36,413 bases of DNA from Austwickia sp040006675 (GTDB lineage: Bacteria; Actinomycetota; Actinomycetes; Actinomycetales; Dermatophilaceae), in assembly GCA_040006675.1 (NCBI GenBank), contig JBDTWM010000014.1, positions 1 through 36,413 of the forward strand. Reading direction: 5' to 3'. The notes under the pieces were generated by a model. The model was not told the DNA's origin. It was given only the letters and a program-made list of their open reading frames with translations, and did no database searches. The translations under genes were made by a program, and so were the position numbers. Shown here one piece after another: positions 31,590-36,413 of this stretch. Positions within the stretch are counted from its first letter, which is position 1, and the number at the start of each line of letters is the position of its first letter.

Positions 31590-31853
31590 TCAGGCCAGAC
31601 GCCGGGCCACGTCGTCCGAGGTGGGGTTCGTGAGGGTGGAGGCATCCGGGAACAGCACCGTCGGCACCGTCCGATCACCCCGGTTGACGGACTCCACGAA
31701 GGCCGCCCCCGTCGCGTCTTCGTCCACGTCGACCAGGTCATACGGCACGGCCAGTTCGTCGAGCCCCGAACGCAACGCGGCGCAGAACGGGCACCAGGAC
31801 GTCGCGAACACGACGACGCGGCCGGGCTCGGGTCGTGTCGGACGCTCAGCCAT
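31590..31853 (-). CDS. Mycoredoxin (glutaredoxin-like thiol reductase)
   Basis: The 87-residue thioredoxin-fold protein has the redox motif WCPFC near residue 20, the cis-proline TVPTV, and LTNPTSDDVARRL. These match mycobacterial mycoredoxin-1 (Rv3198A), whose motif is CGYC. It reduces mixed disulfides with mycothiol and is electron donor to peroxidases. The CPFC variant recalls classical glutaredoxins. The position between nudC and uvrD2 is the same as in M. tuberculosis. The ATG at 31853 yields a family-sized protein. Upstream codons would extend it without homology. It diverges from uvrD2 across 174 bp. Confidence 0.9.
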   Translation of the reverse strand: MAERPTRPEPGRVVVFATSWCPFCAALRSGLDELAVPYDLVDVDEDATGAAFVESVNRGDRTVPTVLFPDASTLTNPTSDDVARRLA

Positions 31854-32027
31854 GAGCCCAGTGTGGACCAGCCAGCCCCGCGCCTGCGAACACAACCGGA
31901 AGACGGCGACCAGCGGACGACGCGACGAGGCGTGTCGGTACCGTCTGGGATGTGCCCGAGGCGGAACCGGGCACCCCGACCAAGGACGGGCCGTGGGGAC
32001 ACCTCACGCGACAGGGAGGTGGCGACG

Positions 32028-34226
32028 GTGGCGGGCTCGAGGGGCGGCGTGGGCGACGCGGACGCGGTGCTCGACGGCCTGGATCCGGAGCAGCGCGAGG
32101 TTGCCTCGCACCCGGTGGGTCCCGCATGCGTGCTCGCGGGTGCCGGCACCGGCAAGACCCGCGCGATCACCCACCGGATCGCGTACGGGGTGATGAGCGG
32201 GGTGTGTCGCCCCGACCGGATCCTCGCCCTGACCTTCACGGCGCGCGCCGCCGGGGAAATGCGCACGAGGTTGCGGGATCTCGGAGTCGGAGGCGTGCAG
32301 GCCCGCACGTTCCACGCTGCGGCGCTGCGGCAGCTGCACTACTTCTGGCCCCGGGCGGTGGGCGGCGCGGCCCCGGAGATCCTGCCGCACAAGGCGGGCC
32401 TCGTCGCCGAGGCCGCCGGCCGGCTCGGTCTGCGCCTGGACCGCCCCGCCGTGCGCGACGTCGCCTCAGAGATCGAATGGGCCAAGCTGTGCGGCCACAC
32501 GTCCGAGGCGTACGCTGCGGCCGCACGAGCGGCCCGGCGCGATCCGGCGGGACTCGATCCGACGGCCATGGCCCGGCTCCTAGCGGCGTACGAGGACGCC
32601 AAATCGGCGCGAGGCGTCATCGACTTCGAGGACGTGCTGGTGATTCTCGCGGGCATCCTCGCCGCGCACCCCGGCATCGCCGAGCAGGTGCGGGGGCAGT
32701 ATCGACACTTCGTGGTGGATGAATACCAGGACGTCAACGCCATCCAGCAACGGCTCCTCGACATGTGGCTGGGAGACCGCGATGACGTGTGCGTCGTGGG
32801 AGACCCGTCCCAGACGATCTACTCGTTCACCGGCGCGTCACCGCGGCACCTGCTCGACTTCACGCAGCGCCATCCCGACGCCCGGGTGGTCCGACTGGTG
32901 CGCAACTATCGCTCCACGCCGCAGGTGGTGGGCTTGGCGAACCTGGTGCTTCGCTCAGGCCCGGTCGCAACACGCCGTACGGGCGAGCCTGTGCGCCTGA
33001 TCGCCCAACGACCGCCGGGGCCGCCGCCTGTCCTCACCGCGTATCCGGACGAGGACGCGGAAGCTGCCGGCGTGGCCGCCGCCATCGGCGCGCTCCTGCG
33101 TGAGGGGACCTCGGCCAGCGAGATCTCAGTGCTCTTCCGCACCAACGCGCAGTCCGCGGCTTTCGAGCAGGCACTTTCTGCAGCGGACGTTCCCTACCTG
33201 GTGCGAGGCGGCGAACGCTACTTCGCCCGCGAGGAGGTGCGGCGCGCGGTGGTGCTGCTCCGCGGTGCGGCGAGATCCGACGACGGCTCCGCGCCTCTGG
33301 GCGCGCTGACCCGCGACGTCATCACGGGCGCGGGCTGGAGCTTCCAGGCGCCGAGTTCCGGCGGTTCGGTGCGCGAACGATGGGAGTCCCTGAGCGCCTT
33401 GGCGAGGCTTGCCGACGACCTCGCGGCCGCGAACCCCGAGGTGCGTCTCCCAGACCTGGTGCGCGAACTGGACCAGCGCGCGGCCGCCCAGCACGCCCCC
33501 ACTGTCGAGGGCGTCACGCTCGCGTCGCTGCACGCCGCGAAGGGGCTGGAGTGGGACGTGGTCTTCCTCGCCGGCGCGAGCGACGGGTACCTGCCGATTG
33601 TGATGGCGGAGGGACCCGATGCGATCGAGGAGGAGCGGCGGCTGTTCTACGTCGGCCTCACCCGGGCACGCCGCGAGCTGAGGCTCAGCTGGGCGGCCGC
33701 GCGCCAGGCGGGCGGGCGCGGCACCCGACGGCCCTCCCGATTCCTCGACGGAGCCGCGGCGGTGTTCGGCGACGCGGTCGGCGTCGGCGCGCGTCCGAGC
33801 GGGGCGGGCGAACGGGGTCGGGCCGCGCGCCGAGCGAAGCGGCCCGCCCGACGTGCGGCGTGCCGGGTGTGCGGCGCCGAGCTCGCGACCGGGGCGCAGC
33901 GCAAGGTGGGCCGCTGCGACGGGTGCCCGGCGACGTACGACGAGGAGACGTTCGAGCGGCTCCGTGCGTGGCGCTTGACCGTGTCCAAGGTGGAGAAGGT
34001 GCCGGCCTTCGTCGTCTTCACAGACGCCACCCTCGTCGCGATCGCCGAGCGCACCCCCGCGGACTCGGCCGAACTCTCGCTGATCCCGGGGGTGGGTGCG
34101 CGCAAGCTGGAGCGGTACGGCGAGCAGGCGCTGGCCGTCCTCGGGGGAGCAGACCCCTTGGATGTCGTCGAGTCCGGCCGTGGCGGAACCGATCCCGCGG
34201 AGCCGAGCGCTCCCGCCGACTCCTGA
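32028..34226 (+). CDS. uvrD2: ATP-dependent DNA helicase UvrD2
   Basis: The 732-residue SF1 helicase has Walker A AGAGTGKT (37-44), LALTFTARAAGEM, motif II FVVDEYQDVNAIQQ, VVGDPSQTIYSFTGA, a VRLVRNYRSTPQV motif, ASLHAAKGLEWDVVF, and YVGLTRARREL. The C-terminal extension carries the mycobacterial UvrD2 tetracysteine module, CRVC then 14 residues then CDGC, and an HRDC domain (about 640-715: FTDATLVAIAERTPADSAEL). The GTG at 32028 follows GGGAGG by 8 bases. An alternative GTG at 32019 would overlap that site. It corresponds to Rv3198c. Three codons downstream of its stop, in the same frame, lies the whiB7 remnant, so the sequence just beyond this gene appears to be a deletion junction. Confidence 0.94.
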   Translation: MAGSRGGVGDADAVLDGLDPEQREVASHPVGPACVLAGAGTGKTRAITHRIAYGVMSGVCRPDRILALTFTARAAGEMRTRLRDLGVGGVQARTFHAAALRQLHYFWPRAVGGAAPEILPHKAGLVAEAAGRLGLRLDRPAVRDVASEIEWAKLCGHTSEAYAAAARAARRDPAGLDPTAMARLLAAYEDAKSARGVIDFEDVLVILAGILAAHPGIAEQVRGQYRHFVVDEYQDVNAIQQRLLDMWLGDRDDVCVVGDPSQTIYSFTGASPRHLLDFTQRHPDARVVRLVRNYRSTPQVVGLANLVLRSGPVATRRTGEPVRLIAQRPPGPPPVLTAYPDEDAEAAGVAAAIGALLREGTSASEISVLFRTNAQSAAFEQALSAADVPYLVRGGERYFAREEVRRAVVLLRGAARSDDGSAPLGALTRDVITGAGWSFQAPSSGGSVRERWESLSALARLADDLAAANPEVRLPDLVRELDQRAAAQHAPTVEGVTLASLHAAKGLEWDVVFLAGASDGYLPIVMAEGPDAIEEERRLFYVGLTRARRELRLSWAAARQAGGRGTRRPSRFLDGAAAVFGDAVGVGARPSGAGERGRAARRAKRPARRAACRVCGAELATGAQRKVGRCDGCPATYDEETFERLRAWRLTVSKVEKVPAFVVFTDATLVAIAERTPADSAELSLIPGVGARKLERYGEQALAVLGGADPLDVVESGRGGTDPAEPSAPADS

Positions 34227-34238
34227 CGAAATACGTCG

Positions 34239-34439
34239 CTGTGGTTCGCCGAGAAGCCCGAGGACGTCGAGACCTCCAAAGCGTTGTGTCTGCATTGCCC
34301 GGTCCGGGCCGCGTGTCTCGACGGCGCGCTCTCCCGCCCCGAGCCGTGGGGGGTGTAGGGCGGCGAACTGTTCGAGGCGGGCCGCGTGATTCCTCGCAGG
34401 CGGCCCTGCGGGCGGCCTCGCCGGACGTGCACGGACTGA
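34239..34439 (+). pseudogene. whiB7: whiB7 remnant (Wbl regulator), truncated and interrupted
   Basis: In the frame that continues after the uvrD2 stop (TGA 34224-34226), the DNA reads LWFAEKPEDVETSKALC, HCPVRAACLDGALSRPEPWG, V, amber, GGELFEAGRVIPRRRPCGRP and RRTCTD, then TGA. This is WhiB7: three of four iron-sulfur cysteines (C-x2-C-x5-C), the EPWGVWGGE turn and the RPRGRP AT-hook. Three lesions are visible. The N-terminus, first Cys and promoter-leader are gone. Trp in GVWGGE is TAG (34356-34358). The second Arg of the AT-hook is Cys (TGC). The protein cannot be made from a normal start. WhiB7 normally activates intrinsic antibiotic resistance genes. This call is from recognition, not search. 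Confidence 0.85.
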
Positions 34440-34556
34440 CCCGTCACCACGAGATGTTTGCCCGCAACGCCCTGTTCACGCTCGACCGCGTGGGTGGCTG
34501 GACTGTTGCTCTCGGACGACATCGACACCCGGTCTGGGGGAATCCTGCTCGACGGG
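34440..34556. other. Non-coding junction region
   Basis: These 117 bases separate the whiB7 remnant from the stop of the enolase-superfamily gene. I see no gene, no terminal inverted repeats and no hairpin strong enough to call. It could be leftover DNA from the rearrangement that truncated whiB7. Confidence 0.4.
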
Positions 34557-35660
34557 TCACCCAACCCGGTAGGTATCGACGTCGGCCGCTTTGAGGGACA
34601 GACCGTTTCCGGGCGCGTGGGAGTCGGGGGTGATGGTGCCGCCGGTGGGGTCGAGGGTGCCGTCAAAGAACATCGACTCGATCCGAACGTGGTCGTGGAA
34701 CCATTCCAGGTGCCGCACGTTCGGGGTCGCGGCGGCGATGTGGGCGTGCAGGTGCGGCCCGCAGTGGCCGGAGATCTCGAGACAGAAGGATGCAGCGACC
34801 GCCGCCACCCGCTGCCATTCGGTGATGCCGCCGCAGCGGGAGACGTCGGCTTGGAGGCAGTCGACCGCGCCGGCTTCGCACATCCGCCGGAAGTAGTGGA
34901 GGTCGTAGCCGTACTCGCCGGCCGTGACATCTGCGGTGACGGCGTCACGGACCTCGCGCAGGCCGTCGAGGTCATCTGAGGAGACCGGTTCCTCGAACCA
35001 GCGCACGCCATATTCGGCGGCGGCGGCCATGACCTGGATGGCTTGTTTGCGCGTGTAGGCGCCGTTGGCGTCGACGAAAAGCTCGGTCTCCTCGCCGATG
35101 ACCGCCCGGGCCTGCCGCATCCGGTCGAGGTCGCGGGCCGGGTCAGCGCCCCATGACTGACCGATCTTGATCTTCACCCGGGGGATGCGCTGCTCGAGCG
35201 CCCAGCGGCCCAGTTGCTCGCGCAGCTGTCCTTCGTCGTACGTCGTGAAGCCGCCGCTTCCGTAGACCGGCACGTGCTCCCGCGTCGCGCCGAGGAGATG
35301 GTGCAGGGGAAGGTCGAGCAGCCGAGCCTTCAGGTCCCACAGGGCCACGTCGACCGCTGAGATGGCGTACCCGACGGCACCGGGACGTCCCGCGTTGCGC
35401 ACGGCCTTCACCATCGCCGTGAAACTGCCACCGACGTCCATCGCGTCACGGCCGGTCACGATCTCGGCCAGGGTGTCGCGGATCATGGTGGCGCAGGCCG
35501 TCGGGCCGTAGGTCCAGCCGAGACCTTGGACGTCACCGGATCGGGCCTGGACCAGCACCAGCGTGGTGGAGTCCCAGCTCAGGGTGCCGTCGGCTTCCGG
35601 CGCGTCGGTGGGAACGGTGTAGGCGCTGACCCCGACCGAGTCGATGCGGGCGTCAATCAT
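34557..35660 (-). CDS. Enolase-superfamily enzyme, mandelate racemase subgroup
   Basis: The 367-residue enzyme has a capping domain and a barrel with the mandelate racemase ligand set: acid/base Lys in RVKIKIGQSW, metal ligands in DANGAYT, FEEPVSSDD and AGEYGYD, His in EISGHCGPH, and Glu in RHLEWFHD. The family abstracts a proton next to a carboxylate and then racemises or dehydrates. Acid-sugar dehydratase is a common outcome. The substrate is not deducible here. AAGGAG lies 5 bases before the ATG. It follows a ThDP enzyme on the same strand, so both may belong to one catabolic operon extending right of the window. Confidence 0.88.
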   Translation of the reverse strand: MIDARIDSVGVSAYTVPTDAPEADGTLSWDSTTLVLVQARSGDVQGLGWTYGPTACATMIRDTLAEIVTGRDAMDVGGSFTAMVKAVRNAGRPGAVGYAISAVDVALWDLKARLLDLPLHHLLGATREHVPVYGSGGFTTYDEGQLREQLGRWALEQRIPRVKIKIGQSWGADPARDLDRMRQARAVIGEETELFVDANGAYTRKQAIQVMAAAAEYGVRWFEEPVSSDDLDGLREVRDAVTADVTAGEYGYDLHYFRRMCEAGAVDCLQADVSRCGGITEWQRVAAVAASFCLEISGHCGPHLHAHIAAATPNVRHLEWFHDHVRIESMFFDGTLDPTGGTITPDSHAPGNGLSLKAADVDTYRVG

Positions 35661-35793
35661 GCAGACTCCTTGACGGGATGGTCGTCATTGAGGGAGAGGT
35701 CGTCCGTTGCGGCCCGTTGCTGCTGCGGCCCGTGCTGGGGACGAACCCCGTTCGTGGCCACTACTTTTTCTTGAGTGGGCCGGTGGTGATGTC

Positions 35794-36413
35794 TTAGGGG
35801 CTGCCTTGTGGCAGGAACTCCTGAGCTTTGGTTTTGACGCCTTCTTTGATGACGCCCCACGCGTTCTCGTCGCCTTTGAGGATCGACTCGGCGGCGTGTT
35901 TCATCTGCTCGAACGTGGCGTGCGGTGGGATGGGTGGCACGTTCGGGTCGGTGTGGACGTCCAGGACGGTGGGGCGGTCGGCGGCGAGCGCCTTGTCCCA
36001 TGCCGGGCCGAGCTGGTCAGGGTCGGTGATGGTGATCGCTTGCAGGCCCAGACTGGCGGCGAAAGCGGCGAAGTCGACGTCGGGCAGGGTCTGGGACTGG
36101 GTGAATTTCGGCGATCCTTCCATCGCCCGCAGCTCCCAGGTGACCTGGTTGAGGTCGTTGTTGTGCAGGACGGCGATGATCAGACGCGGATCGCGCCACT
36201 GCTGCCAGTAGTGCTTGATGGTGATCAGCTCGGCCATACCGTTCATCTGCATCGCACCGTCGCCGGCGAAGACGATGACGGGACGGTCGGGGCAGCCGAA
36301 TTTCGCGCCGATGCCGTAGGGCACGCCGGGGCCCATCGTGGCCAGGTTCCCCGACAGCGAGCCGCGCATGTCGCCGTGGAACTTCAGCTGTCGGGCGTAC
36401 CAGTTGGCCGAGG
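35794..36413 (-). CDS. Thiamine-diphosphate enzyme (acetolactate synthase/pyruvate oxidase-like), 3' part
   Basis: Only the C-terminal 205 residues lie in the window. The gene continues past the right edge, so its start is not visible. The frame reads SANWYARQLKFHGDMRGSLS and then GPGVPYGIGAKFGCPDRP. The ThDP-Mg motif is GDGAMQMNGMAELITIKHYW into LHNNDLNQVTWE (GDG...NN pattern). This matches the actinobacterial family annotated as thiamine-pyrophosphate-requiring protein. It decarboxylates a 2-oxo acid, with the exact substrate unknown. The stop is followed after 133 bp by the enolase-superfamily gene. The region looks less GC-rich than its left neighbours, by eye. Confidence 0.9.
   Translation of the reverse strand, partial: SANWYARQLKFHGDMRGSLSGNLATMGPGVPYGIGAKFGCPDRPVIVFAGDGAMQMNGMAELITIKHYWQQWRDPRLIIAVLHNNDLNQVTWELRAMEGSPKFTQSQTLPDVDFAAFAASLGLQAITITDPDQLGPAWDKALAADRPTVLDVHTDPNVPPIPPHATFEQMKHAAESILKGDENAWGVIKEGVKTKAQEFLPQGSP

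Noticed and set aside
33380..34594. 404-codon plus-strand frame overlapping uvrD2 and the whiB7 remnant
   Set aside because: Frame-shifted reading of uvrD2. The real uvrD2 and whiB7 signals lie in another frame.
34458..34979. 173-codon plus-strand frame antisense to the enolase-like gene
   Set aside because: No motif and no start signal; a complement of the catalytic gene.
35741..35755. Terminator hairpin ACGAA...TTCGT between the two right-end genes
   Set aside because: Stem of only 5 bp with a weak loop, and the T-run near it lies on the wrong side for minus-strand transcription.

Overview
This is a high-GC actinobacterial chromosome segment. Start codons are often GTG, and several genes appear to be leaderless. 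The gene order from 16.6 to 34.2 kb (PHP phosphoesterase, RecB-like nuclease, DEAD-box helicase, GlsB, DUF3107, TetR, alkyltransferase-like protein, AdnA, AdnB, phosphotransferase-fold protein, NudC, mycoredoxin, UvrD2, WhiB7) matches the Rv3211 to Rv3197A neighbourhood of Mycobacterium tuberculosis as I remember it. Protein style and gene order look most like Micrococcales (Intrasporangiaceae or Dermatophilaceae), but that placement is inference.

Layout. (1) 0-1.8 kb: a PRC/MgtE-N/CBS protein overlaps a DUF1003 membrane protein. (2) 2.1-16.5 kb: genes of the lower ethylmalonyl-CoA pathway are scattered among others. They are a malyl-CoA/beta-methylmalyl-CoA lyase (Mcl1-like), a malyl-CoA thioesterase (Mcl2-like), an acyl-CoA dehydrogenase and a mesaconyl-CoA hydratase (Mch). 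Between them lie an MDR-family reductase, two small membrane proteins, two convergent GH46 chitosanase homologues (one secreted on a Thr/Pro linker, one a lipoprotein), a general-stress membrane protein, aminopeptidase P, an orphan MT-A70 methyltransferase and dihydrolipoamide dehydrogenase. (3) 16.6-22.4 kb: nucleic-acid and stress genes. (4) 22.4-34.2 kb: a recombination and repair block, with the AdnAB helicase-nuclease, a degenerate phosphotransferase-fold protein, NudC, mycoredoxin and UvrD2. (5) 34.2-36.4 kb: a decayed whiB7 remnant, then on the minus strand an enolase-superfamily enzyme and the 3' part of a thiamine-diphosphate enzyme that runs off the window.

How the genes work together. 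Mch hydrates mesaconyl-CoA to beta-methylmalyl-CoA, Mcl1 cleaves that to glyoxylate and propionyl-CoA, and Mcl1 with Mcl2 makes malate from acetyl-CoA and glyoxylate. The acyl-CoA dehydrogenase could supply the methylsuccinyl-CoA oxidation step. AdnA and AdnB form one double-strand-break end-resection motor-nuclease. UvrD2 and the alkyltransferase-like protein are further repair factors.

The points most worth a second look are the whiB7 pseudogene abutting uvrD2 (truncated, amber stop, damaged AT-hook), the chitosanase pair lacking the canonical catalytic Asp, the phosphotransferase homologue lacking kinase residues, and the repeated leaderless promoter layout. I saw no CRISPR array, tRNA, rRNA, insertion sequence or prophage.
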